The notes below the pieces were generated by a model that saw only the letters and a program-made list of their open reading frames with translations, searched no databases and was not told the origin of the DNA. Below, in pieces: positions 1-6,800 of a DNA stretch of 7,691 nucleotides (position 1 is the first letter of the stretch; every line of letters starts with the position of its first letter). Source of the stretch: Flavobacterium psychrophilum. GTDB lineage: Bacteria > Bacteroidota > Bacteroidia > Flavobacteriales > Flavobacteriaceae. A program made the translations under genes and the position numbers. The stretch covers positions 1-7,691 of the forward strand of contig CAMBHH010000165.1 in NCBI GenBank assembly GCA_945866505.1, in the 5' to 3' direction.

Positions 1-150
1 GGTGGTGATACAAGTTGGGGCAACAAAGCTTGGCCACACAAACCCTATCTCATTCCCGCCGTAACCCAAAGCTACCAGTTCCGATTGCGACCCATTGCTG
101 TGCGTGAAGAAATCAGTAGTGCAGCACGAAAGGTTTTTCAGAACAAATAA
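1..150 (+). CDS. GH2-type beta-galactosidase, C-terminal end only (partial)
   Basis: Frame 1 is open from the window edge to a TAA at 148-150, giving the last 49 residues of a larger protein. The segment starts GGDTSWGNKAWPHKPY and continues to YQFRLRPI. This matches the end of the beta-galactosidase small-chain domain (the last domain of LacZ-like GH2 enzymes), where a GGD-SWG motif, a His-Pro-x-Tyr-like stretch and an F-x-F/L-RP strand are typical. Such enzymes remove terminal beta-galactosides from oligosaccharides, usually in the periplasm in Bacteroidota. The catalytic domain lies outside the window, so activity and exact specificity cannot be judged. About 15 residues after the last strand form a hydrophilic tail. 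No terminator hairpin separates it from the short gene 64 bases downstream, so the two could be cotranscribed. Confidence 0.82.
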   Translation, partial: GGDTSWGNKAWPHKPYLIPAVTQSYQFRLRPIAVREEISSAARKVFQNK

Positions 151-214
151 TATCGATGGTTCACCTATCGACTTAAACATAAAATTACCATTAATAAATA
201 AAATAAACTAGACA

Positions 215-385
215 ATGAGAAAAATTAATAAAGTACTATTGAGTATCATTGGGCTTTGGGTGCTAGGCACGCTAACTGTTAATGCACAAACAATTACAGT
301 GCAAGCATCGAAAACGATTAGCAAAGAGTTTTCACCGCAAAACATCGTAGACGGCGATCTTTCGACCAAATGGATTTCTAACTAA
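215..385 (+). pseudogene. Truncated secreted protein: signal peptide plus start of a discoidin/CBM32-like domain
   Basis: The ATG at 215 opens a 56-residue frame ending at TAA 383-385. Residues 1-24 are a clear signal peptide: MRKINK, a hydrophobic core LLSIIGLWVLGTLTV, and cleavage after NA before QT. Residues 25-56 contain ITVQASKTISKEFSPQNIVDGDLSTKW. In F5/8 type C (CBM32-like) domains this ASxx--SPxNIVDGDxSTKW pattern marks the first strands and the metal/loop region, normally followed by about 100 more residues and often by a glycoside hydrolase. Here translation stops three residues after the Trp. I read the other two frames past the stop and found no continuation of the domain, which suggests a deletion rather than a simple frameshift. 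It may be the remnant of a glycan-active enzyme that once followed the beta-galactosidase gene. A short expressed secreted peptide is the less likely alternative. Confidence 0.7.
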
Positions 386-522
386 ACATGCGAAAATTAG
401 ATAATTATCGACCTTATGTTGGAAAACTAAATACTACTATCCAATTAAAAAAAAATTATAAACTTATTTAGCAGAAAAGAAATAATGTTAATTTATTCTT
501 AAAGATTAAACCTTTTTTTTTA

Positions 523-549
523 TTGCTTATCTTACGAATGTTAACTTTA
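523..549 (+). promoter_or_regulatory. Possible Bacteroidota-type promoter for the first LTxxQ gene
   Basis: TTG at 523-525 and TAACTTTA at 542-549 are 16 bases apart. They approximate the Bacteroidota -33/-7 pattern (TTG, then TAnnTTTG), with the -7 box matching 7 of 8 positions. The paralogue has a similar TTGCTT...ACTTTA arrangement. The implied leader is only about 10 bases, which is short, so this is a weak call. Confidence 0.3.
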
Positions 550-563
550 AAACAACTATAAAA

Positions 564-908
564 ATGAAAAAATTAATTTTCGTAGCTTTATTAGCTGCAA
601 GTTTAAGCGGGTTTGCTCAAGAAGCTAAAAAAGGTGGAGCTGATAAAATGTTGCAAAAAATGACAACAGAATTGTCTTTGACAACTGATCAACAAGCTTC
701 TGTAAAACCAATTCTTGAAGAGCAAATGGCTCTTAAAAAAGACAGCAAGGAAAATCCAGACCATGCGGATGCTAACAAAGAAAAAGGAAAAGAACTCTCC
801 AAAAAAATTAAAGGAATTTTAACACCTGCGCAGTTAGAAATTCAGAAAGCCAAAATGGAGAAATCTAAAGCAGAAGGAAAAAACGGTAAAAAAGAAGATA
901 AAGAATAA
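564..908 (+). CDS. Small secreted LTxxQ-motif (Spy/CpxP-like) protein, copy 1
   Basis: This encodes 114 residues. Residues 1-18 are a type I signal peptide (MKKLIFVALLAASLSGFA, cleavage before QE) with no lipobox Cys, so the mature protein is about 96 residues, soluble, periplasmic or secreted. Two LTxxQ motifs lie at 39-43 (LTTDQ) and 86-90 (LTPAQ), separated by a charged, probably helical segment. Paired LTxxQ helices are the hallmark of the Spy/CpxP family, whose enterobacterial members are envelope-stress chaperones or sensors. Whether the Bacteroidota relatives chaperone anything is not known to me. The tail from residue 95 is very rich in Lys and Glu and probably disordered. The start is fixed by the signal peptide and by the identical start in the paralogue at 1245. 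The gene ends 13 bases before a strong terminator hairpin and appears monocistronic. Confidence 0.88.
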   Translation: MKKLIFVALLAASLSGFAQEAKKGGADKMLQKMTTELSLTTDQQASVKPILEEQMALKKDSKENPDHADANKEKGKELSKKIKGILTPAQLEIQKAKMEKSKAEGKNGKKEDKE

Positions 909-921
909 AGTCAAATTTTTC

Positions 922-966
922 AAAATAAAATAAACTTCCCGGAAACTGGAAGTTTATTTTATTTTT
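922..966 (+). terminator. Rho-independent terminator after LTxxQ copy 1
   Basis: There is a perfect 18-bp stem (922-939 paired with 948-965) around an 8-base loop (940-947). The outer stem is A-rich on the left and T-rich on the right, and the inner part is ACTTCC/GGAAGT. The symmetric A and T runs mean it could stop transcription from either direction. Confidence 0.88.
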
Positions 967-1149
967 AAGGTATTCAAATTTAGCGGTCCAAAAATACAGT
1001 TGCTCATTAGGTTTTGATTTTCACCATTCATTTCATTAAACTATTTTCTATAAAAATCTTTTTTATATGTCATTTTTTTATTTTGTTGACTGCTTGAACG
1101 AGGGAATTTATTTGAAATTAAGATAATGACCAAAAGGGTGTTGGATTGA

Positions 1150-1177
1150 AACAATTTGACATTGTAAATGAGACTTT
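1150..1177 (+). repeat. 28-bp intergenic motif, copy 1 (upstream of LTxxQ copy 2)
   Basis: This block starts AACAATTTGACATT and ends TAAATGAGACTTT. It is identical to 3692-3719 at 27 of 28 positions; the difference is G at 1164 versus A at 3706. It ends 67 bases before the ATG at 1245. A weaker relative lies at 2058-2089. Its recurrence upstream of separate genes suggests a shared regulator site or promoter, or a piece of a small dispersed repeat. Confidence 0.8.
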
Positions 1178-1190
1178 TTAGATTGCTGCC

Positions 1191-1219
1191 TTGCTTTGCA
1201 GAAGCATACATTTACTTTA
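1191..1219 (+). promoter_or_regulatory. Possible promoter for the second LTxxQ gene
   Basis: TTGCTT at 1191 and TTACTTTA at 1212-1219 mirror the TTGCTT and TAACTTTA upstream of the paralogue at 564, with nearly the same spacing. The -7 box is a poor match to TAnnTTTG, so the support is mainly the parallel between the paralogues. Confidence 0.3.
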
Positions 1220-1244
1220 TAAATAAATTAAAAAAATATTAAAA

Positions 1245-1589
1245 ATGAAAAAATTAGTTTTCGCGGCTTTATTAGCTGCAAGTTTAAGCGGATTTGCTCA
1301 AGAAGCAAAAAAAGGTGGGGTTGATAAAATGTTAGGTAAAATGACAACTGAATTATCTTTGACAGCTGACCAACAAGAAAAATTAAGACCAATTCTTGAG
1401 GAGCAACAAGCGCTAAAAAAAGACAGTAAGGACAACCCAGGCAACGCTGAGGCAAACAAAGAGAAAATAAAGGGAACCCAAAAGAAAGTTAAAGCAGTTT
1501 TAACTCCAGAGCAAATTGAATTGCAGAAAGCCAATGCGGAGAAAGCTAAAGGCGAAGGAAAAAAAGAAAAAAAAGAAGGTAACGAATAA
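1245..1589 (+). CDS. Small secreted LTxxQ-motif (Spy/CpxP-like) protein, copy 2
   Basis: This encodes 114 residues, the same length as the protein at 564, and aligns with it without gaps at about 82 of 114 identical positions by hand count. The signal peptide (residues 1-18) and residues 19-40 are nearly identical. Most differences fall between residues 44 and 114. The LTxxQ motifs are LTADQ (39-43) and LTPEQ (86-90), and the Lys/Glu-rich tail is kept (GKKEKKEGNE). The pair is a local tandem duplication that has diverged, and both copies look intact. Each copy has its own terminator and its own upstream region; only this one carries the 28-bp intergenic motif, so the copies may be regulated differently. 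As with copy 1, a periplasmic chaperone-like or stress role is a family-based guess. Minus-strand frames over this gene are shadows. Confidence 0.88.
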   Translation: MKKLVFAALLAASLSGFAQEAKKGGVDKMLGKMTTELSLTADQQEKLRPILEEQQALKKDSKDNPGNAEANKEKIKGTQKKVKAVLTPEQIELQKANAEKAKGEGKKEKKEGNE

Positions 1590-1610
1590 AAATAAAAGTA
1601 TTATGCCTCT

Positions 1611-1640
1611 AAAAACTTCTGGTTATCCAGAAGTTTTTTT
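1611..1640 (+). terminator. Rho-independent terminator after LTxxQ copy 2
   Basis: There is a perfect 12-bp stem (1611-1622 with 1627-1638) around a TTAT loop, followed by a T-run to 1640. It starts 21 bases after the stop codon. The stem core AACTTC/GAAGTT resembles that of the terminator after copy 1, consistent with the duplication having included the gene end. Confidence 0.88.
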
Positions 1641-1665
1641 ATTTGTAACCTATCGAAAATGGATA

Positions 1666-1721
1666 AAAATAGTTCAGAATTCTCGAACGATTATAGATTT
1701 CTACTTCTGAACTGTAATTTT
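1666..1721. repeat. Long inverted repeat (hairpin-forming)
   Basis: AGTTCAGAA (1671-1679) is perfectly complementary to TTCTGAACT (1705-1713) across a 25-base spacer. The pairing can extend outward through AAAAT (1666-1670) and ATTTT (1717-1721) past a 3-base bulge. There is no T-run directly after it, so it is not a typical terminator. It sits directly against the AT-rich repeat. Confidence 0.55.
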
Positions 1722-1789
1722 AAATTGGACTAATAACTTTTTCGGGATCAATTAAATTTTTTTTCTTTCAAAGGTGTTTTTAGGTTTTA
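1716..1789. repeat. AT-rich dispersed intergenic repeat, copy B
   Basis: This block aligns with 3571-3637 at about 56 of 67 positions plus one 7-base indel. Shared landmarks are AATTGG, AATAACTTTTT, AATTA.ATTTTTTT, AAGGT and TTTAGGTTTTA in the same order. Weaker similarity continues to about 1850. It does not code for protein in either copy. Confidence 0.72.
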
Positions 1790-2057
1790 ACCAAAATAGG
1801 AATTTTTTGGTAATCATTATGTCATAAAAATTGTAATCGATTTATAATTGATGGTCTTCTTCGGTTTGTTGCTCATTCTTCTCAAAATATAATAATTTTT
1901 TTACAATTCTAGTTTTGCTATGCAACCAACGGAAAGCATTTGTATGTTTCACTCTTATTCGAATTGCTCAGTATTTTTGGTTTAAAATTATGCATCTTAT
2001 TAAAAAAACTTAATTAAGTTATACGAATAATAAAATTATTGGAATTTTTATTCATTT

Positions 2058-2089
2058 GAAACAAATTGCTGGTACAATTGATACTTTTC
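2058..2089 (+). promoter_or_regulatory. Diverged relative of the 28-bp motif upstream of the esterase gene
   Basis: Aligned without gaps to 1148-1179, 22 of 32 bases agree. They cluster at the two ends: GAAACAA.TTG on the left and TGA.ACTTTT on the right. It lies about 210 bases upstream of the ATG at 2299. In AT-rich DNA this level of match is suggestive only. A TTTG (2055-2058) followed 23 bases later by TACTTTTC could itself be a weak promoter. Confidence 0.4.
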
Positions 2090-2298
2090 TACCTGCATAA
2101 GTTCTTAAAGCAAGTGTACTTTTATACCTGAAATCGATTGAAATTATCATCAATCCTGTTCAATGCAGTATTGGCGTGATTTTTTTCTTGAACCAGATGC
2201 TTTTGATGACCATAAAAATAAAGGAATACAATACCTTAAAATAAGCTATAATTATTTGAAACAAAATTCCCCTATTTAACCAATTAACCTATATAACT

Positions 2299-3462
2299 AT
2301 GAAAAAAACAAAAATCAACCTAGTAGTACTCGCTATTTTTTTAGTAGCACTTGTTCCAAGTATAATGCTCGCTCAATGGAATCAACCACAATGGGTGATA
2401 GATAAGTACCAAGCCTCAGATTTAAAGTTTTCATACGGTGGTGTTATGCAGACCTTGGCCTATAGAATATTAACACCAGCAAATTTTGATAGTACAAAAA
2501 AATATCCAATTATTATTACTTTACATGGAAGATCGGGTTTCAACGCGCCTGGAACGAAAGCCTATAACATTAATAATCTTCGTGCCGTTAATGGTCAATT
2601 TGCAGACGAAGCAATTCGCTTAAAATATCCTGCTTATATCATTGCTCTGCAAGGTAAAACGCTGCCTACTGGTAAAAATGAAGATTGGGGCAAAATGCAT
2701 TTTGAAGGGATAAAGAAAATAATTGCTGACCTTGGTATGAATGCAGACTTAAATCGTATTTATGTAATGGGGCAATCGTTTGGTGGCCAAGGTACTTATA
2801 ATTTTATCACCTATGGACCTTCCTATTTTGCAGCAGCCATTTCGGCTTCGGCAGAAGGGAATAGAATTTCTACTACTAACAAAGATAAACTTGTAAATTT
2901 TAATTTATGGACCATGCACGGGAAAACCGATACGGAAATTCTTTACAAGTCTGATTCACTATTTTTTCAGTATATGAAGTTAAAAAATGCTAAAATGAAA
3001 TTTACGACTTTTACTAACACAGGACATAGTATGGAACATTTTATGATTGGTTCTGGGGATAATGGCAATTTTACCACATCTTTACTAGATAACGTTACTG
3101 GTGTTGCGACAATAAAAACGTATAAATATACAATAGAATACGCAAGTGCTAATTCAGATCCAGAGTCAAATACACTTGATTGGTTGTTTTCTAAAAGTTT
3201 ATTAGGAACCGTGGCGCTAAATAAATCACGGGCAACTCAAAAACCAACTATTAATTTTGACAAGGGAAATTCTGAATTAAATTATAGTAGGACTGCAGGG
3301 ATTGATCAAGTAATAGTGTATAACCTGAACGGTACGGCTGTATTTAAAGCCAAAAAACCGTCTGGGAACACCCTAGATTTAAGCAGTTTGAAAGATGGTT
3401 TATATATTGTAAAAATATACCAAGAAAATGGAGATGTTAGTACAACTAAAATAATGAAATAA
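2299..3462 (+). CDS. Secreted alpha/beta-hydrolase (esterase-like) with T9SS type A sorting domain
   Basis: This encodes 387 residues. Residues 1-25 are a signal peptide (hydrophobic core LVVLAIFLVALVPSIMLA, cleavage before QWN). Residues about 45-260 form an alpha/beta-hydrolase domain: strand plus oxyanion-loop motif TLHGRSG (74-80), nucleophile elbow GQSFGG with Ser160, acid candidate Asp211 in MHGKTD, and His243 in TGHSMEH. The layout resembles the PHB-depolymerase/CE1-like and prolyl-oligopeptidase-like secreted esterases. Residues about 305-387 are a T9SS C-terminal domain: VIVYNLNGTAVFKA, then LDLSSLKDGLYIVKI, then a final TTKIMK. The protein should therefore cross the outer membrane and be attached or released. 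Beside a beta-helix glycosidase, a role in removing acyl groups from a polysaccharide is reasonable but inferred; a peptidase or lipase is possible. The gene has a long upstream region and its own terminator. Confidence 0.85.
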   Translation: MKKTKINLVVLAIFLVALVPSIMLAQWNQPQWVIDKYQASDLKFSYGGVMQTLAYRILTPANFDSTKKYPIIITLHGRSGFNAPGTKAYNINNLRAVNGQFADEAIRLKYPAYIIALQGKTLPTGKNEDWGKMHFEGIKKIIADLGMNADLNRIYVMGQSFGGQGTYNFITYGPSYFAAAISASAEGNRISTTNKDKLVNFNLWTMHGKTDTEILYKSDSLFFQYMKLKNAKMKFTTFTNTGHSMEHFMIGSGDNGNFTTSLLDNVTGVATIKTYKYTIEYASANSDPESNTLDWLFSKSLLGTVALNKSRATQKPTINFDKGNSELNYSRTAGIDQVIVYNLNGTAVFKAKKPSGNTLDLSSLKDGLYIVKIYQENGDVSTTKIMK

Positions 3463-3491
3463 TAAAACTTTTCATTCTATAGTTTGATAAT

Positions 3492-3521
3492 AAAGGGTTT
3501 CAATTTTTAGAAGCCCTTTTT
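3492..3521 (+). terminator. Rho-independent terminator after the esterase gene
   Basis: AAAGGGTTTC (3492-3501) pairs with GAAGCCCTTT (3510-3519), a 10-bp stem with one T-G wobble and an 8-base loop, followed by T's. It begins 29 bases after the stop codon and separates the esterase gene from the beta-helix gene. Confidence 0.82.
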
Positions 3522-3570
3522 AATTACTCAAACGATTAAGGATTTTTATTTTTAATCATTCCTGCATTAT

Positions 3571-3637
3571 GATTTTGAATTGGCAAAATAACTTTTTAGG
3601 CATTAATTAGATTTTTTTAAGGTATATTTAGGTTTTA
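3571..3637. repeat. AT-rich dispersed intergenic repeat, copy C
   Basis: This is the partner of 1716-1789 (about 56 of 67 aligned positions identical, one indel). Here the block is followed 54 bases later by the 28-bp motif, so 3571-3719 may be the most complete form of a composite element of about 150 bp. Copy B would then keep mainly the left part, and the copy near 1150 mainly the right part. Confidence 0.72.
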
Positions 3638-3691
3638 CAAGTATAGAATGAAATTGGTATTTAGAAATGTTGAGAAATTGTATTTGAGTGC

Positions 3692-3719
3692 AACAATTTG
3701 ACATTATAAATGAGACTTT
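3692..3719 (+). repeat. 28-bp intergenic motif, copy 2 (upstream of the beta-helix gene)
   Basis: It matches 1150-1177 at 27 of 28 positions and ends 166 bases before the ATG at 3886. The bases flanking the two copies differ more, so the core is either conserved by selection or recently copied. Confidence 0.8.
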
Positions 3720-3848
3720 AAACATCATCGCATTCTTAGTTTTAATTGTTCCTTTGTGATGATGAATACAATAAAGAGTAATAGGTATTTTATTCAGTTC
3801 AATCATAATGATAAGCCTATTTTTATCGGAATAATAATTAAGAAATAA

Positions 3849-3880
3849 TTCTGATCAACGGGAATCAGAAATCAATTGAT
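3849..3880 (+). promoter_or_regulatory. Hairpin plus palindrome directly upstream of the beta-helix start codon
   Basis: TTCTGAT (3849-3855) and ATCAGAA (3864-3870) form a perfect 7-bp inverted repeat with an 8-base spacer. It is followed at once by the perfect 10-base palindrome ATCAATTGAT (3871-3880), which ends five bases before the ATG. The position fits an operator or a leader structure that controls ribosome access. No regulator is encoded in the window. Confidence 0.45.
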
Positions 3881-3885
3881 ATAAA

Positions 3886-6800
3886 ATGAAAAAAGAAAAA
3901 AATAATTCATTACTATTTTTAATAATTTTAATAATCTTACTTTCCGTAAAAATGAGTGCTTTTCAGCAGTCAAAGGCAAGCTTTTCTGAGAGCAATAAGG
4001 ATAGACTTGTGAAGGGTGGGAATAAGGATAAGTTAACTATTTATTCAGCCCCCAAGAGTATTGATTCCAGTAGTGATTTTAGTGTTACTGTCGATGGACA
4101 AAAGGCCTTTGTTTTCTTCATGGCCGAGAATAACTTTAGAAAAAATTACCTACCAGGTGCTGATACAACGCCTCTCGGAGAGGAAAAAAAAGCATTTAAA
4201 TACGCTCGTGAATCTTGGGTTTCATTCGAGAAAGGAACCAATGCATTAATCCAAATTACTCAACTTGAAAATGGTTTACCGCTAAATGACCTCCTGCTAA
4301 TGGACCAAAAAGGCAACAAAGTCGACTTTAAAATGGAGGACAAAACAATATCGTTTACCGCTACCGTGGGGAACAAGTATGTTTTTATTTTAAATAAAGA
4401 TTTATCAAGGCGATTGACAATTTTTGCCGAAGCTCCAGAGATGGATGTTCCAGAAAAAAATGGTGCAAATACCTTTTTGATTCAACCGGGAACTCCTCGA
4501 AGTGAGTATGAAAAAACGACAAAAAAAACACTTTATTTTGCTTCAGGGCTACACGAAATGGGCGATGGCTTTCCGCTAAAGCCAGGTTTACAAATCTATC
4601 TTGCACCAGGGGCTTATGTTCGCGGATTTTTTACCTGTCCACCAGATGCGAATACTGCTGGTGCTTCAGGGGTAAAAATATTCGGACGAGGAATTCTGTC
4701 TGGCGAAAACAATCAAATTACGGAAGGACCAAATAGCAATTTCTTGCCTCGGCCATTGCGTTTTTGGAGCAATTCAATTTATCTTGGTGGCTTTAACAGA
4801 GAGCCTGCTGATAATCAAATTGTACAAGGTATTACCATTATTTATCCTTCTCAACAACCTATTATGGGAAATGGCAATAATACGCTCATAGAGAATGTTA
4901 AGGTGATTAATTTCGAAAAAGGTTTTGGTGGCATCTGTGTGGGAGCTCAATCTAAAGTTAAGGATTGTTATATCTCAACAGATACTAGGGTGCTCTCTAC
5001 TTTTGGTTCGAATACTAGCTTTACTGATAATATGATTGTTGGGTTTGAAGCTATTGAATCACCATTTTACGTTGGAGACCGAATTCTTGATGATCTTAAG
5101 AATATTTCGGTGGAGAATTTAACCGTAATAGGTGAATGGAAAAGCTTATTTTCAGTAAATCAAGTTCATTTTGGTACTCTAAGTGATTTTAACTTCAAAA
5201 ATATTAAGGGTATTTACACAGGTAAAAAATCCAAAGCCTCTCTTTTAAGTTTGGGTGTTGGTTTTTCTCCTTATCGTAGGGGAGATTATCAAGGCAGCAT
5301 CAGTAGAGTATCGCTAAGTGATGTTCAAATCACGACTTTATACCCAATCTCGTCCTTTTCAGTAGATGTCTTTGGTTTTAGTGAGAAGGCTGCGGTGCAA
5401 GATGTCAATGTTAAAAACATCCTTGTTAACGGTGAGACTGCAAAAATTCTCAAACAAATAGAACAGTACGCATTTAATGTTACTATTGATAATAAAACTA
5501 TCGCTGTCGGAAAGTCGCCAATTGCAGAAGATATTAAACGAGATTTTCCACCCGTAGCTGCGGTAACTAATCCAGCAATTACTTATGCTCGCAAAGACGA
5601 AGATGGTGACAAGTTTGGAAGTCTAATTGCGCATCAAATTGCATACCCAACTGATAAGCAAAAAACAGATCCCAATTATCCGAAAACCTTATCTGCCGCT
5701 TTGGGCAATAATGCTACTGGAGCAAGTTTAAAAGGGATAAATACTATTGAAGCACCAAAAGGTGATTTTTTACAAATCTACGCTGAGGTAAATGACCCTC
5801 GTATGTACACATTGCATTCGCCTGATTATGAGTTAAGTGTATCCCAAAAGAGTAGTGGTACTAAGAGTTCAAAAGTACCAGTTTATGAAAACGTAGGGAC
5901 GTTGATGAGCACAAGAAACCGTTTAGTAAATCCTCCCCCAATGTTGACAGAGCATTTTGCTAACTTCACTCATCGTGGAGAAGTTGAAGTTACGGTAAAG
6001 ATGAAAGATCGCTGCCCAGATGTTAAAGATGTTTTGATTATGCCATCACAATTAAACATTAAGCCAATTTACTCCGCCGATCGCCGAAGCTTTACTTTTA
6101 CACTAGCTTCACCACATTACTTGGCGATTATTGTTAACGGCGACTGGATTCGTCCACTATTCGTTTTCGGAAATCCAGCAGAAGACCCAGCACCTGATCC
6201 GTCTGACCCTGCTGTGCTAACCATAAAAACTAGTGATGATTTCAAAACATTAGAAAACCGTCAGAAACTTGCTAAATTTAGGGTGATTAATTTTGCCTCG
6301 GGTTATCATGATATTGGTTTTTTCTTTCCAGTTTTTAGTGATCAAACCATTTACATACCGGGAGATGCTTATGTGGCAGGAACAATTCTTGGTGTAAATC
6401 GCGACAAAGCTGCTAATCTCGATTATGGAACAAAACAAGTTACCCACAATAAAGCCATATTTGAATATCCAGCTTTTAAACAAGGTTACAGGAAAAAAGA
6501 AGATTATGTTTATGTAGAAGCCTCAAATAATGGTAAAAGTGCTATGTTTGGTTCTATAAAGAATTTTACCATTCGTGGCCGCGGTATTCTTTCTGGCGAG
6601 CAGATGGACTGGTTTAAAGGACAAGAAGATGTTCCTGGCTATATAATCCAAGTTGATAGAAGTGGAAAAAATGGTATACTTGAGGGGTTGACTTTTACTG
6701 GCAGGCATTTCCATTCAGCAAATTTCTTTGGATCTCCCGCATTATTGTCTAATGTTAAAACATTATTTGGTTTCCACGGTAACACCGATGCTTCACAATG

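Larger units (their letters stand above)
967..1244. other. Intergenic region between the two LTxxQ genes
   Basis: This is 278 bases of AT-rich DNA with no gene I can support. It carries a TTTTTAAGGTATTCAAATTTAG stretch near 962-982 that resembles part of the AT-rich repeat at 3614-3630, one full copy of the 28-bp conserved motif (1150-1177), and a possible promoter for the second LTxxQ gene (1191-1219). Confidence 0.6.
1641..2298. other. Long intergenic region upstream of the esterase gene
   Basis: This is about 660 bases of AT-rich DNA with stops in all frames and no credible gene. It holds a long inverted repeat (1666-1721), one copy of the AT-rich dispersed repeat (1716-1789, with weaker similarity running on to about 1850), a relative of the 28-bp motif (2058-2089), and ATTTGAAACAAA twice, exactly 200 bases apart (2054-2065 and 2254-2265). 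The length suggests an extended regulatory region or a decayed remnant. Confidence 0.6.
3522..3885. other. Intergenic region upstream of the beta-helix gene
   Basis: These 364 AT-rich bases hold no supported gene; the minus-strand frame at 3603-3806 has no recognisable features and overlaps the repeats. The region contains AT-rich repeat copy C (3571-3637), the 28-bp motif (3692-3719), and a hairpin and palindrome pressed against the start codon (3849-3880). Confidence 0.6.

Noticed and set aside
388..471. A short plus-strand frame starting at ATG 388 (27 residues), after the truncated CBM-like gene.
   Set aside because: It is short, Asn/Lys-rich, does not continue the discoidin domain and has no other support.
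1155..1170. TTGACATTGTAAAT inside the 28-bp motif looks like an E. coli sigma70 -35 box with a nearby AT-rich box.
   Set aside because: The spacing to any -10-like box is far too short, and Bacteroidota housekeeping promoters use TTG/TAnnTTTG elements, so the resemblance is probably accidental.
1228..1534. Two minus-strand open frames of 75 and 78 codons.
   Set aside because: They lie antisense to the intact LTxxQ copy 2, show no domain features, and have hydrophobic composition expected from reversed Lys-rich codons.
1516..1710. A plus-strand 64-codon frame overlapping the end of LTxxQ copy 2.
   Set aside because: It starts inside the gene in another frame, runs through the terminator hairpin and is Lys-rich low-complexity; it is a shadow.
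3603..3806. A minus-strand 67-codon frame in the intergenic region.
   Set aside because: It covers the AT-rich repeat and the 28-bp motif, has no signal peptide or recognisable motif, and its partner repeat copy has no matching frame.
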